DNA of 64,000 nucleotides from Alphaproteobacteria bacterium MarineAlpha11_Bin1. Lineage in GTDB: Bacteria; Pseudomonadota; Alphaproteobacteria; MPNO01; UBA830. The stretch lies in contig PTJZ01000003.1 of the NCBI GenBank assembly GCA_002937455.1, positions 1 to 64,000 on the forward strand, written 5' to 3'. Both the position numbers and the translations under genes were made by a program. Positions within the stretch are counted from its first letter, which is position 1; every line of letters begins with the position of its first letter. Below, piece by piece: positions 45,442-55,401 of this stretch. The notes under the pieces were generated by a model that worked only from the letters and a program-made list of their open reading frames with translations, did not search any database and was not told the DNA's origin.

Positions 45442-46457
45442 TTCGCCCCCCCAATTTTATCGGAAAGTATCCCTACTGTGACGGCGTAAAGATGGGCGCA
45501 GTTATAGGCCATGATTGCCGCATAATTGCGATAGACAATATAAGCTTCGCCATCGGGGCCATCTGGCAGTACGAGCGCGGCTGACATGTTTCGCGCGGGA
45601 AGGTCTGTCGCATCGGTGCGCCGTACTCCAAGCTTGTGCCAAGTGCTAAGCTTTTTTTGTTCCGATGTTTTGGCTCGGCAGCCCGGCGCGGAAGGACGTG
45701 AGGGTTTGCCCAAAGATATGATCAAAGATTCTGGGACAAGGACCTTGCGTCCCCAAGTTAGTTTATCGTTCCAGCCATGTTTCGCGAGATAATTTGCAAT
45801 AGAGGCAAAGACGTCTCCTTCATTTTTCCATATATCCCGGCGGCCGTCTCCGTCGAAATCCTGTGCAAAGGCAAGGTAACTTGAAGGTATAAATTGCGGT
45901 TGACCCATTGCGCCTGCCCAAGAACCGAAGAGGCTTTCGGGTCCAATATATCCTTTGTTAACCATCTGCAGAGTGTCGAAAAGCTGTTTCCGGAAAAATT
46001 TGGATCGACGTGCATCGTAGGCGAGAGTAGCTAGCGACGATACGAGAGGTATATTTGCTTTCACTGCTCCGTAACGAGTTTCGATACCCCAGATAGCCAA
46101 AATGAAACGGGGTTGGACACCGTATTTTTTTGATACTTCTTTTAGAAGTGTTTGGTGTTTTAGACCCTTATTTCGACCAGCGGACACAGTCGCGGGCGTA
46201 ACAACTCGTTGACGGTAGGTTGAGAGCGTAAGTTTAAATTCCGCTTGATTTCGGTCTTTTTTAATTACGCGCCGATTTAGCTGAACATTAGTGAGAAGTC
46301 GATCCACGACGTTCGGGCGAATACCACTTTTAATCGCTTCGACGCGAACTCCAGAGAGCCAAGTTTGGAAATCACCTTTTGGATTTGCCAACAATCTATC
46401 GGAGATTGTCAGCATCGTGACGGTAAAACTGGTGATAAGAAATAAAAGGCGGCTCAT
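45438..46457 (-). CDS. Lytic murein transglycosylase (MltB family)
   Basis: The protein has 339 residues with a signal-type N-terminus. The catalytic Glu is in IWGIETRYGAVKAN near residue 122; GSWAGAMGQPQFIPSSYL and DFDGDGRRDIW are further MltB hallmarks. It cleaves the glycan backbone with 1,6-anhydro-MurNAc formation. It is probably co-transcribed with rlpA. No lipobox is evident, so it may be periplasmic. Confidence 0.93.
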   Translation of the reverse strand: MSRLLFLITSFTVTMLTISDRLLANPKGDFQTWLSGVRVEAIKSGIRPNVVDRLLTNVQLNRRVIKKDRNQAEFKLTLSTYRQRVVTPATVSAGRNKGLKHQTLLKEVSKKYGVQPRFILAIWGIETRYGAVKANIPLVSSLATLAYDARRSKFFRKQLFDTLQMVNKGYIGPESLFGSWAGAMGQPQFIPSSYLAFAQDFDGDGRRDIWKNEGDVFASIANYLAKHGWNDKLTWGRKVLVPESLIISLGKPSRPSAPGCRAKTSEQKKLSTWHKLGVRRTDATDLPARNMSAALVLPDGPDGEAYIVYRNYAAIMAYNCAHLYAVTVGILSDKIGGAK

Positions 46458-46520
46458 ATCTCAGATTTTCAGGTCGATAATCTTCCTCATTAAGTGCCAC
46501 AGTAAGCGCCGACTCGCGAC

Positions 46521-47327
46521 TCAATTGTCGCTGAGACGTCCTGGTGCCGGAAAAAAAGTGTCAGTTCGACCTAGCATCCAATAAACCAATAACCCAAGCC
46601 ATTCGCGAGCCGACCGGTTCATTGATGTTAACCCCGTAAGAGCGTGAAATCCGACCTGAAAAGAAGTGTTGCCATCCGTAAGGTGACCAACAGGATACGG
46701 TAGAATGTTCCACCCACTATTTCTGAAAACCCCAACGGCGCGCGGCATGTGGATTGCGGATGTGACTAGGACCCACTTTTGATTAAAAAGTTCATTCGCG
46801 AGTGCTCGGCTGAACTCGGCATTTTCGAGAGTATTTCGAGATTTTCTCTCGTAAAGTACCCGCCCGTCATCCATTCCCATACGATCAAAGAAGAGCTTCG
46901 CGGCGTCGGCTTCCTTAGCGCTTTGATCAACAAGTGAACCGGAGCCGCCGGAAAAGATAAGTCGTGCATTCGGAAATTGACGAGCGAGATAAATAAACTC
47001 GGTAAATCGAGCCCCTCCGTTGCTAATAGAAGGCTGTTTCCTTGTTGCCGTAATATGTTGGTTTATTGTTCCCCCCAGCACTATGATTCCAGCGATGTTT
47101 GGCGGAATTTCAGGATTGGCTGGGAAACGGTTCTCGAGATGCTCTGACAGCCATCCCCCGATGGGAAAGATGGTGAAGAAGACGATTATTGCGGTTGCAA
47201 ACACAATAAGTCTTCTTCCCACACGACGGAAACGTGTGAACGAGAGCAAAGTGCCGAGCATCAAGAGAAAAACAAAGACGTTCGCCGGGTTACCGATCAG
47301 CCAGAAAATTTTGGAAACAACGAACAT
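46521..47327 (-). CDS. YdcF family protein (DUF218, ElyC/SanA-like)
   Basis: The protein has 268 residues. Two N-terminal membrane helices (about 3-28 and 38-60) are followed by the DUF218 domain with GIIVLGGTINQ, FSGGSG, KEADAAKLFFDRMGM and RNTLENAEFS. The family is linked to cell-envelope integrity (ElyC, SanA), but no reaction is established. Its place upstream of mltB-rlpA-dac fits an envelope role. Confidence 0.9.
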   Translation of the reverse strand: MFVVSKIFWLIGNPANVFVFLLMLGTLLSFTRFRRVGRRLIVFATAIIVFFTIFPIGGWLSEHLENRFPANPEIPPNIAGIIVLGGTINQHITATRKQPSISNGGARFTEFIYLARQFPNARLIFSGGSGSLVDQSAKEADAAKLFFDRMGMDDGRVLYERKSRNTLENAEFSRALANELFNQKWVLVTSAIHMPRAVGVFRNSGWNILPYPVGHLTDGNTSFQVGFHALTGLTSMNRSAREWLGLLVYWMLGRTDTFFPAPGRLSDN

Positions 47328-47414
47328 TACTTAGGCAGCTTAAATCCTATCATCGAGTACTGCTATAGTCAGCAAGTCCTTTAAGACCTATATAATTAAT
47401 CCATCGATAAGTAA

Positions 47415-49274
47415 GTGAAACCCCTGATGACATTGGAAGATCGGTCGCTCTCGGGGCGTAAAGAAAACAACGGTTTCGAATGGAGCGCGTTAACATCTCT
47501 TGCGCCTTACCTCTGGTCTCGGGGGGGTACTGAAGTAAAATGTCGAGTGTTATTCGCGCTTCTTCTTCTAGCGGCCGCTAAGGTGGCGACCGTTTATATT
47601 CCAATTTTATATGGCCAGGTCGTCGATACCTTGGATGTGGGTGAAAATGAGGTTCTGGTTCTGCCTATCGCTCTGATTTTAGTGCTGGGTACCCTCCGAG
47701 TTTTCTCTATTGCCTTTGCTGAGCTACGGGATGCAATTTTTACCAAAGTCGCACAGCGTTCTATCCGAGATGTAGCGCTCCAGACATTTCAGCATCTCCA
47801 TAGTCTAACGCTCAGGTACCACCTCGAACGACAGACTGGAGGTCTTTCGAATGCGATCGAGCGTGGCACCAAGGCGATTGATTTTCTTCTGAGATTTATG
47901 TTGTTCAACATCCTTCCGACGTTGCTGGAAATACTACTGGTTTGCGCCATTCTCTGGGGTCTTTTTAATTTTTGGTATGCGTTTGTAACCCTCGTCTCGA
48001 TTGCAGTTTACATCGCTTACACGTTGATCGTAACAGAGTGGCGTCTTAAGTGGCGACGGGAGATGAACGAGACGGATCAGCGCGCGAATACGTATGCTAT
48101 TGATAGTCTGCTTAACTATGAGACCGTAAAGTACTTCGGTAACGAGAGCTTCGAATCAGACAGATACGACGTCGCGCTCCGACGATATGAAAAGGCATCC
48201 GTCGTAAGTAAGGTGAGTCTTTCATTATTAAATATTGGTCAAGCACTTATTATTGGTGTCGGGCTGACAATTATGATCCTGATGGCGGGTGGTGATGTCG
48301 TCGATGGAACGATGACTTTGGGCGAGTTCGTGATGGTGAACACATATTTAATTCAGCTCTATATTCCATTAAACTTTCTCGGCTTTGTTTATCGCGAAAT
48401 CAAGCAATCTCTTATCGATATGGAAGCAATGTTCTATCTGCTTTCTACGTCTATGGAGATCCCCGACAGGGAAGACGCTCGAACTTTGGCTCCGGGTAAG
48501 GGAGCAATCGAATTTGATAATGTTTCGTTTGGATACGATCCAAAGAGACGAGTTCTTCATGGAATTAGCTTTTGCGTCGCGCCTGGGCAGAAAGTTGCCA
48601 TAGTCGGCCCCAGTGGGGCCGGCAAATCGACTATCGGCCGACTGCTATTCAGATTTTATGACGTTGATGACGGTTCGATTTTTCTTGATGGCGAGGACAT
48701 ACGCGATATCCTTCAGGCGAGCCTTCGCAGTGCCATTGGTGTTGTGCCTCAAGACTCCGTCCTATTTAATGATACAATTTATTACAATATCGCGTATGGC
48801 CGACCCAGTGCCTCGGCGTCGGAGGTAGAGGAGGCGGCAAAATGCGCGGCTATTCATAATTTCATTATGTCTTCACCTGACGGATATAACACTCTCGTCG
48901 GAGAACGAGGGTTGAAGCTTTCGGGTGGCGAAAAACAACGGATTGCAATTGCTAGGACAATCCTAAAAGCACCACGCGTCTTGTTGTTTGATGAGGCTAC
49001 ATCCGCGCTTGATACACGGACAGAGCGGGCAATCCAATCGGCTTTGCAACTCGTCTCTCGAGATAGGACGAGCCTAGTTATTACGCACCGACTGTCCACG
49101 GTAATTGATGCCGATGAGATTATCGTTTTGAGTGACGGGCGGATAATTGAACGAGGCCGGCACGGGTATCTAGTCCTTAAGAACGGCCTTTATGCATCAA
49201 TGTGGCGCGAGCAACAGGAATGTGCGAGGCATAAAGAGCTATCAGAAGGAAAAGCTACAACGGTCACCGATTAG
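47415..49274 (+). CDS. ABC exporter half-transporter, Atm1/HMT1-like (permease fused to ATPase)
   Basis: The protein has 619 residues starting at GTG 47415 or ATG 47427. The N-terminal six-helix membrane domain (about 45-330) has the Atm1-type NYETVKYFGNE segment. The ATPase domain has Walker A GPSGAGKST, signature LSGGEKQR, Walker B RVLLFDEATSALD and switch His in ITHRLSTV. Relatives export glutathione-linked sulfur or metal compounds from the cytoplasm. It is divergent from the ydcF-mltB cluster and convergent with the flavoprotein gene. Confidence 0.93.
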   Translation: MKPLMTLEDRSLSGRKENNGFEWSALTSLAPYLWSRGGTEVKCRVLFALLLLAAAKVATVYIPILYGQVVDTLDVGENEVLVLPIALILVLGTLRVFSIAFAELRDAIFTKVAQRSIRDVALQTFQHLHSLTLRYHLERQTGGLSNAIERGTKAIDFLLRFMLFNILPTLLEILLVCAILWGLFNFWYAFVTLVSIAVYIAYTLIVTEWRLKWRREMNETDQRANTYAIDSLLNYETVKYFGNESFESDRYDVALRRYEKASVVSKVSLSLLNIGQALIIGVGLTIMILMAGGDVVDGTMTLGEFVMVNTYLIQLYIPLNFLGFVYREIKQSLIDMEAMFYLLSTSMEIPDREDARTLAPGKGAIEFDNVSFGYDPKRRVLHGISFCVAPGQKVAIVGPSGAGKSTIGRLLFRFYDVDDGSIFLDGEDIRDILQASLRSAIGVVPQDSVLFNDTIYYNIAYGRPSASASEVEEAAKCAAIHNFIMSSPDGYNTLVGERGLKLSGGEKQRIAIARTILKAPRVLLFDEATSALDTRTERAIQSALQLVSRDRTSLVITHRLSTVIDADEIIVLSDGRIIERGRHGYLVLKNGLYASMWREQQECARHKELSEGKATTVTD

Positions 49275-49280
49275 TCGGTT

Positions 49281-51308
49281 CTATAGGTTCAACGCGACCT
49301 CGGTCCCCTGGTGGATAGCAGTCAGAGCATCCAAGCCAGCCGATAACTGGGCGCCACCGATTAACGTTGCAGTGGCCCCTGCTTCAGTTAGCTCATTGTA
49401 TAGATCATTCTCGGAAACCTGACCTGCGCAAACAATAATCGTATCAGCTTCAATTACCTGCTCCTTACCACCGACCGTGATGTGTAACCCTTCATCATTT
49501 ATACGATTGTATGAGGCACCCGTTATATTTTTTACCCCTCGGGATTTAAGCTCGCTTCGAACAACCCACCCTGTGGTCAGCCCCAACGACTTTCCAGGGC
49601 GACTTTCTGAACGCTGAAGCATGATTATCGATCGGGCTGGTGTTTCGGGGATTGATGGAGTCATTCCGCCCGGAGTAAGGTGATCTATATCTATGCCCCA
49701 GTGTGCCATAAAACCATTGATCGAGTTGGGGACAGAAGTACGAGGATTACTGACGAACTCTGCAACGTCGAAACCTATGCCACCTGAGCCAATAATGGCA
49801 ACTTTATCACCGATTGGTTTTCGTCCCAAGAGGGCGTCGATATAGCTTATAACGTTGTCACGATCTGCTCCCTCGATATCGAGTAATCTAGGCTTCACCC
49901 CTGTTGCGACGATTATGTGATCGTAGTTTTTAGACGCTAACTCTGCCGCCGTTGGCCGGCTCCTCAGGCAGACATTAACGTTTTCCTCCTCAAGTCTGGC
50001 TCCAAAATATCGAATTGTTTCTTCGAAATCTTCCTTGCCTGGAATACGTTTAGCTAGATTGAACTGTCCGCCCAGTTCGTCGCTACCTTCATAAAGCGTG
50101 ACTGAATGCCCGCATTCCGCACTCGTCAATGCTGTAGCTAGGCCGGCAGGGCCTGCACCGACAACGGCGATATTATTGGGCTTCTCTGAGGTCGTTCGCG
50201 CGATATCTAGTTCTCTCCCGGCGAATGGATTTACTAGACATGAAGCTGCCTTCTCTGCGAAAATAAAATCGAGGCAGGCCTGATTACAGCCAATACAGGT
50301 ATTGATTGCAATCGCCCTTCCATTCTCTGCTTTGATCGCAAATTGCGCATCAGCGAGCATTTGCCGCCCCAATGCAACGATGTCCGCGTCGCCGTTCGCT
50401 ATTAGTTGTTCGCCAATTTCCGGGGTATTGATCCGGTTGGTTGCTGCAACGGGTATATTTACAGCATTTTTTATTCGTCTGGCGGCATGTCGCCATCCAC
50501 CTCTCGGTACCATATGTGCAATAGTTGGAATTCGGGATTCATGCCAGCCAATCCCCGTTGTTAAAATATTAGCACCGGCCTTCTCAATTTCCTGTGCAAG
50601 GATCTCAGTCTCAAGCCCTGTCAGGCCTCCCTCAAAAAGATCTAATGCGGAGATTCGATAAAGAATAATGAATTGATTGCCAACGCGTTCGCGTACGCGA
50701 CGGACGATTTCTATCGGAAACTTAATCCTGTTCTCGAGGGATCCGCCCCATTGATCCTTTCGATCATTGGTACTTTCCGCGCAAAAGGTGCTGATCAGGT
50801 AGCCTTCGGAGCCCATGATCTCGACGCCGTCGTAGCCAGCCTCCTGCGCTAGGGCGGCACAATTGACGAAATCCTCAATTGTTTGTTCAACCTCATCCGA
50901 AGAAAGCGCCCGAATTTTCCGCGGGTTAATTGGCGAGGGAATGCTGGAGGCACCCACTGGATTTTGGACCTTTGCGTACCGGCCTGCATGGAGGATTTGC
51001 AGTACAATCCTGCCTCCTGCTTCATGGACGGCAGATGGAATTTTCCGTTCCTCTTCCAACTGATCTGAGGAATTCAGACAGTCGGCGCCTGTTTCGATTA
51101 CACCTTGTTGGTTGGGACCGTATCCGCCTGTGACAATCAGAGCGGCGCCACCCCTCGCTCTCTCGGCGTAAAAGGCGGCAGCCCGATTGGAGGCATCGCC
51201 AAGCAGCTCGAAACGTATGTGCATGGAGGCCATAAAGATTCGGTTCTTGAGGGAGGTGAAACCGAGATCGAGGGGCTCAAATAGGTGCGGGTAGTGTGAG
51301 TTTATCAT
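49281..51308 (-). CDS. FMN/FAD/4Fe-4S oxidoreductase of the 2,4-dienoyl-CoA reductase/trimethylamine dehydrogenase family
   Basis: The protein has 675 residues from the ATG at 51308, with AAGGG 6 nt upstream. An N-terminal OYE-type TIM barrel (about 1-335) carries FMN; the 4Fe-4S cysteines are CIGCNQAC plus the Cys 12 residues later (CLVNPF). Then come FAD and NAD(P) Rossmann domains (VVGAGPAGLATALTS and VAIIGSGGIGFDVAEF). Relatives reduce dienoyl-CoA, aromatic or N-methyl compounds using NAD(P)H. It is upstream of nothing co-directional closely coupled; the alpha/beta hydrolase lies 95 nt before it. Confidence 0.91.
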   Translation of the reverse strand: MINSHYPHLFEPLDLGFTSLKNRIFMASMHIRFELLGDASNRAAAFYAERARGGAALIVTGGYGPNQQGVIETGADCLNSSDQLEEERKIPSAVHEAGGRIVLQILHAGRYAKVQNPVGASSIPSPINPRKIRALSSDEVEQTIEDFVNCAALAQEAGYDGVEIMGSEGYLISTFCAESTNDRKDQWGGSLENRIKFPIEIVRRVRERVGNQFIILYRISALDLFEGGLTGLETEILAQEIEKAGANILTTGIGWHESRIPTIAHMVPRGGWRHAARRIKNAVNIPVAATNRINTPEIGEQLIANGDADIVALGRQMLADAQFAIKAENGRAIAINTCIGCNQACLDFIFAEKAASCLVNPFAGRELDIARTTSEKPNNIAVVGAGPAGLATALTSAECGHSVTLYEGSDELGGQFNLAKRIPGKEDFEETIRYFGARLEEENVNVCLRSRPTAAELASKNYDHIIVATGVKPRLLDIEGADRDNVISYIDALLGRKPIGDKVAIIGSGGIGFDVAEFVSNPRTSVPNSINGFMAHWGIDIDHLTPGGMTPSIPETPARSIIMLQRSESRPGKSLGLTTGWVVRSELKSRGVKNITGASYNRINDEGLHITVGGKEQVIEADTIIVCAGQVSENDLYNELTEAGATATLIGGAQLSAGLDALTAIHQGTEVALNL

Positions 51309-51403
51309 TGCAGCCCTTTTGGAGTGCGCCAAGCAGAGAAGCTTAGCATAGGAGTGGTGAAATAAAAGTGTGTGTGTCCCGCTAATGATGGAAATTAGAG
51401 CAT

Positions 51404-52270
51404 TCAGATAGGGAAATATCGCTCAAGCCAGTCGCTTAGTATCGTTATAATCCGAGGGTTTTCCTCACCGAACATAAAATGATCAACATCGGCTACAAGA
51501 TGGAGATCGGTTGGCTGGCCCGCGCGTTTAAACATTTCAATTGATTGTTCCGTCGGGGTGACTGAATCCTTTGAGCTATGAAGAAGGAGAAGCGGTCGCG
51601 GGGCGATCTGCCCGATGACGTCTTCTGCTCTAAATTCGAACATACTGATGGCTGTATCGGCTGGAAACATCATCACAGAACCAGGGGCAAGGTTGCGCCG
51701 CAGATGTTGTGGGATAGGGACGATGTCATACCGTGGAACCATCAGCACCTCACCTGTTTGGTTTTTATACGCGCGACCGCGTTCCATCATATTTGTAAAG
51801 GCGGTCCATGCTTCTTTACCAATATGTTGCTCACGGAATTTGCGTTCACCGTTGCCCCAGCCGCCAGATGAAATGGCAGCCGATACACGTTTGTCCACGC
51901 CAGCCGTGTATACGGTCACTGCGGCCCCGAAGCTTGTACCAATCAGAGCAATTCGTTCAGGATCGACCTGATTAAGGCCCTGAACATAAGTGATGGCATT
52001 CATAGTATCTTCGACCTGTTCTAGGCAGTTGATATGGTTGGGTTTACCTTCGCTGTCACCGCAGCTTCGCATGTCAAAACGGAGTGTTACATAGCCCCAT
52101 CTTGTGAACTTGCGAGCCGGCCAAATGCAACTTTTGCTCTCCTTGTTACTTCCAAAACCGTGAAGCACTAGAATCGCTGGCCTTTTTTCGTCGGGCGTAA
52201 TTTCATCCGGAATATTTAGGATTCCGCTCAGCGTAAGATCTTCGGATTTAAATGAAATACTTTTTTCCAC
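51404..52270 (-). CDS. Alpha/beta hydrolase
   Basis: The protein has 288 residues. Oxyanion-hole motif HGFGSNKES after strand 3, nucleophile Ser in LIGTSFGAAV, acid Asp in HSSKDSVTP and His in VADVDHFMFGE, a complete triad. The N-terminus (ISFKSEDLTLSGILNIP) resembles esterase-like hydrolases of the dipeptidyl-peptidase/acyl-peptidase-like group. No signal peptide. The substrate is unknown. A bidirectional terminator separates it from the TAXI gene upstream. Confidence 0.87.
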   Translation of the reverse strand: MEKSISFKSEDLTLSGILNIPDEITPDEKRPAILVLHGFGSNKESKSCIWPARKFTRWGYVTLRFDMRSCGDSEGKPNHINCLEQVEDTMNAITYVQGLNQVDPERIALIGTSFGAAVTVYTAGVDKRVSAAISSGGWGNGERKFREQHIGKEAWTAFTNMMERGRAYKNQTGEVLMVPRYDIVPIPQHLRRNLAPGSVMMFPADTAISMFEFRAEDVIGQIAPRPLLLLHSSKDSVTPTEQSIEMFKRAGQPTDLHLVADVDHFMFGEENPRIITILSDWLERYFPI

Positions 52271-52303
52271 ACCGGTTACCAGTTTTGATTGACGGCTAGA
52301 CAG

Positions 52304-52342
52304 AAAAAAACCCCCTGTATCAATAAGATACAGGGGGTTTTT
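52304..52342 (-). terminator. Strong intrinsic terminator after the TAXI-type gene
   Basis: An 11-bp GC-rich stem CCCCCTGTATC/GATACAGGGGG with a 5-nt loop, flanked by seven A (52304-52310) and five T (52338-52342). On the minus strand it starts 11 nt after the TAXI stop and ends in seven T, a textbook terminator; the T-run on the plus strand makes it partly bidirectional. Confidence 0.92.
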
Positions 52343-52353
52343 GTTAGTCTTTC

Positions 52354-53331
52354 TTAATGAGAGACTCTCATGCCGGCCTCTTTATAAGCTTTAACCGCAC
52401 CCGGGTGATATGCCGGGCTGGGGACGGTGCCCATGTCCGCTTTTTTATTTCGGTTGAAGGGTCCGAAACTTTTACCGAGAGCTTTCTGGTTCTCAATTAT
52501 GGCCTTTGTGACTTTATATGCGAGTTCGTTGGTTGTTTTGTTGTGCGTTAACATTACGTAAGTCATTTCCACGACATGCGTCGGTGCCTTGATGCCAGCA
52601 ATTTTTGTATCGGATATCTTGACCAATTTCAGGGCGTTATATGAAACTTTTTTGAAGGCGTTGTAGGGTCCTTCCGAGGTGTCTAGGTCTAGGTAGCGAA
52701 TTCCGCCTCTATTTCTCAACTGGTTGTTAATTTTCTTAGCTAGCCCCGATCCAACCGGGACCCAAGAAACATCTACACGACCAGAACCCAAGCCTAACGC
52801 CGCCTTAGCGAGCCCAGCCATCGGGACATGGGTGAAATCTTCAAATTTTACTCCGCCATTCACTAACGCAGCTTTTAGAAAGTCTTCAACAATCGCAAGC
52901 GATGTGAACTTAGATGGAATTTTCTTTCCTTTGTAGTTTTTCAGATCTGAAATTTTCTTTAAACCAGTATCGGCAACGACAGCTACTCCCGACCGAAGTG
53001 GAAACATTACACCGACCATTCTGATATTTTCCAGTTTCCGACCCTTAAATGTACCGACACCATCGGCAGCATGTTTAAGCTCACCACCATTAGTAAAGCC
53101 GAAATCAATTTCGTGCCGATTAATCATTGGCAGGTAGGTTGTAGAACCGCCCATTGGCTGCGCTCGCGCCGTAATATCAGTTTTCGCTGTAACTACCTTT
53201 GCGACTGCAATTCCTGTCCTGTGGCCGAGAGTTCCCTGAGGATTCGTTGCAACACTGTAAACTTGAGCGTTTGCTATTCCAGCGGTCGTAAGCAGAACGC
53301 CGACGGCGGATGCGTAAATAATTGTCTTCAT
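52354..53331 (-). CDS. TAXI family TRAP solute-binding protein
   Basis: The protein has 325 residues with a signal peptide (AVGVLLTTAGIANA, cleaved near residue 22). After the signal come VYSVATNPQGTLGHRTG, the TAXI-family opening. It would bind a small organic acid, glutamate-like compounds being known ligands, in the periplasm. The fused permease gene is about 180 nt upstream of its start on the same strand, and the terminator follows its stop. Confidence 0.9.
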   Translation of the reverse strand: MKTIIYASAVGVLLTTAGIANAQVYSVATNPQGTLGHRTGIAVAKVVTAKTDITARAQPMGGSTTYLPMINRHEIDFGFTNGGELKHAADGVGTFKGRKLENIRMVGVMFPLRSGVAVVADTGLKKISDLKNYKGKKIPSKFTSLAIVEDFLKAALVNGGVKFEDFTHVPMAGLAKAALGLGSGRVDVSWVPVGSGLAKKINNQLRNRGGIRYLDLDTSEGPYNAFKKVSYNALKLVKISDTKIAGIKAPTHVVEMTYVMLTHNKTTNELAYKVTKAIIENQKALGKSFGPFNRNKKADMGTVPSPAYHPGAVKAYKEAGMRVSH

Positions 53332-53511
53332 GATTTCCTCCCTTAATTTTCAATTAACGAAAATCTAGAATAAATTGCTCTTGGGGCCAAACTTTTCATT
53401 TCGCTGATTGAATTTAATTGCCTTTATAATGTACTTGGCCCTTGATCATGGTGCTTGTCCCGAAAATACGTTGGTAAGTTGCCGCATAACGCCATCAAAT
53501 CTATTTAGAGG

Positions 53512-55401
53512 CTATGAAGAGGAGTTTCTGCTGGACATCGCCAGAAACGTGAGAGCTAAAATCCCGAGAGAACAACCCGCTATATCCGCGATTCCTTGAA
53601 AACCTACCGCTTGATCGGGGATCATCGCGGCGACACCCAATAAAATCAGTAAAATTCGGGGTGGCCAACCCATCTGCCGACGGAAATAACCTATTGCTGC
53701 AACTGATATTAAATAAACACCCACCAGTGCTGTTCCCGCATCAATGGCTATCTGCAGATTATCATCGCCGAGCAAAAGTAAACTGGGAGATATAACAAAT
53801 AGAAATGGAACTACGTAGGCAGTCCAGCCGAAACGCATTGCGACAAAGCCCGTAGTCATAGGATCCGCCTTTGTGAGCGTCGCGGCGGCAAATGCCGCGA
53901 GGGCAATGGGCGGCGTAATCATTGACATCATTCCGAAATAAAGAATGAACATATGTGCCGGCACGTCGTCCACGCCAGCTTCTATAATTGCCGGCGCTAT
54001 CAAGGCTGAAAGTAGAATGTATACCGCTGTGGTCGGCATCCCCATGCCCAAGACGATGCAGACAACCGCGGCTATTATTAATAAGACCGCCAGATTATCT
54101 CCTGCGATGCTTATCAGCGCGGTCGGTAATGCGAGGCCAAGCCCAGTCATATTTAGAACGCCGATAACTATACCTGCTGCGGCAACAATCATGATTAGAT
54201 TGATTGTCACTAATCCTGTTTCGGCGAGAATTTCATATAAGTCTTCTAGCCGAATGCGGCGGCCCTTATAGCTGAAGATTGCTCCGGAGACTATAAGTAC
54301 GGCGGCGGCCCAGACAGCCGCAACTGCCGCAGGTTGGTTCGCCCAGAAGAGTAGGTAAATTAGAACAGCGAAGGGTGGAATGAAATACCAACCTTCTTTA
54401 AGAACTTGCTTTAACTTTGGAATTTCCTGATTTACTGCGGAAATATCATCTCGTGCGGCAATCAGGTCGACCTGAATATATGCAGCGAAATAATATATTA
54501 TAGATGGGAGTAATGCCGCAATTACGATCTCGGCGTATAAAATTTCGAGGGTCTCGGCCATGAGAAAAGCAGCAGCCCCCATTATGGGGGGCATCATTTG
54601 GCCGCCAGTCGACGCTATGGCTTCTATTGCCCCAGCGTGGGTTGCTTTGTAGCCGGAGTCCCTCATTAAAGGGATGGTGACGACACCCGTAACAACGACA
54701 TTTGAGACCGCGGCACCAGAGATAGTGCCGAATAGCGCGGATGCCATCACTGAAATCTTCGCCGCGCCACCACGTCTTCTACCCATGGTTGCCATCGCGA
54801 GGTCGGTGAAAAACTCGCTACCTCCGGCACGAAGTAGTACTTGTCCCATTAGGATAAACATGATCACAATTGTTGTCGAAATAACGAGCGGTGCGCCGAA
54901 AATAGCATTCGGATTGAATCCAAGGTTCATTCCTATCTGCCAAAGTGGCAGATTGAGACCAACTAGGCTTCCGGGAACCATGTGAGCGAGAGGCGCATAA
55001 ATTAAGAAGACCCCGACTACCCCAAGAAGAACGTATCCAGCTGAGCGCCGCAGCCCCTCTAAAACTAAGAAGGAGAGGATCGCGCCAATGAAGATCACTT
55101 CGTTGGTGCTATTTGCGAATCCCTCTTCCTTTAAGCGCAGGTAGTTAAGGCTTACATATAAGAGGAGAATAATTGTAAAAACCGAGAGAATAAGGTCGTA
55201 CCAAGGGAGCTTTTCAGATGACTTTCTTGTGATACCGATGGTCAAATAGGTAACTGTAAGCGCAAGACCTAATACAAATGCCTGAAAGGTCTCCTCGATA
55301 GGCGCCATGTCCAGTAGCGTCAGGAAATCAAGGTTCCAGATAAGGCAGCCTGCGGTCATCAGAGCGGCTGCTCCTCGGGCTATTTTAATATGTTGTGTCA
55401 T
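53512..55401 (-). CDS. TRAP transporter fused permease (4TM-12TM, TAXI-associated)
   Basis: The protein has 629 residues, the typical length of DctQ-DctM fusions. Four N-terminal helices (about 10-120) precede the large DctM-like part with GQVLLRAGGSEFFTDLAMATM, the ISGAAVSNVVVTGVVTIPLM loop and STGGQMMPPIMGAAAF, and the C-terminal MITPPIALAAFAAA. It forms a sodium-driven importer with the TAXI protein at 52354-53331. The ATG at 55401 fits the expected N-terminus. Confidence 0.94.
   Translation of the reverse strand: MTQHIKIARGAAALMTAGCLIWNLDFLTLLDMAPIEETFQAFVLGLALTVTYLTIGITRKSSEKLPWYDLILSVFTIILLLYVSLNYLRLKEEGFANSTNEVIFIGAILSFLVLEGLRRSAGYVLLGVVGVFLIYAPLAHMVPGSLVGLNLPLWQIGMNLGFNPNAIFGAPLVISTTIVIMFILMGQVLLRAGGSEFFTDLAMATMGRRRGGAAKISVMASALFGTISGAAVSNVVVTGVVTIPLMRDSGYKATHAGAIEAIASTGGQMMPPIMGAAAFLMAETLEILYAEIVIAALLPSIIYYFAAYIQVDLIAARDDISAVNQEIPKLKQVLKEGWYFIPPFAVLIYLLFWANQPAAVAAVWAAAVLIVSGAIFSYKGRRIRLEDLYEILAETGLVTINLIMIVAAAGIVIGVLNMTGLGLALPTALISIAGDNLAVLLIIAAVVCIVLGMGMPTTAVYILLSALIAPAIIEAGVDDVPAHMFILYFGMMSMITPPIALAAFAAATLTKADPMTTGFVAMRFGWTAYVVPFLFVISPSLLLLGDDNLQIAIDAGTALVGVYLISVAAIGYFRRQMGWPPRILLILLGVAAMIPDQAVGFQGIADIAGCSLGILALTFLAMSSRNSSS

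Noticed and set aside
49266..49279. Small hairpin ACCGA-TTAG-TCGGT at the end of the ABC transporter gene
   Set aside because: Five-bp arms and no T-run are too weak for a terminator.
53408..53599. Plus-strand frame of 63 codons between the TAXI and permease genes
   Set aside because: It overlaps the permease end antisense and has no features of a real protein.
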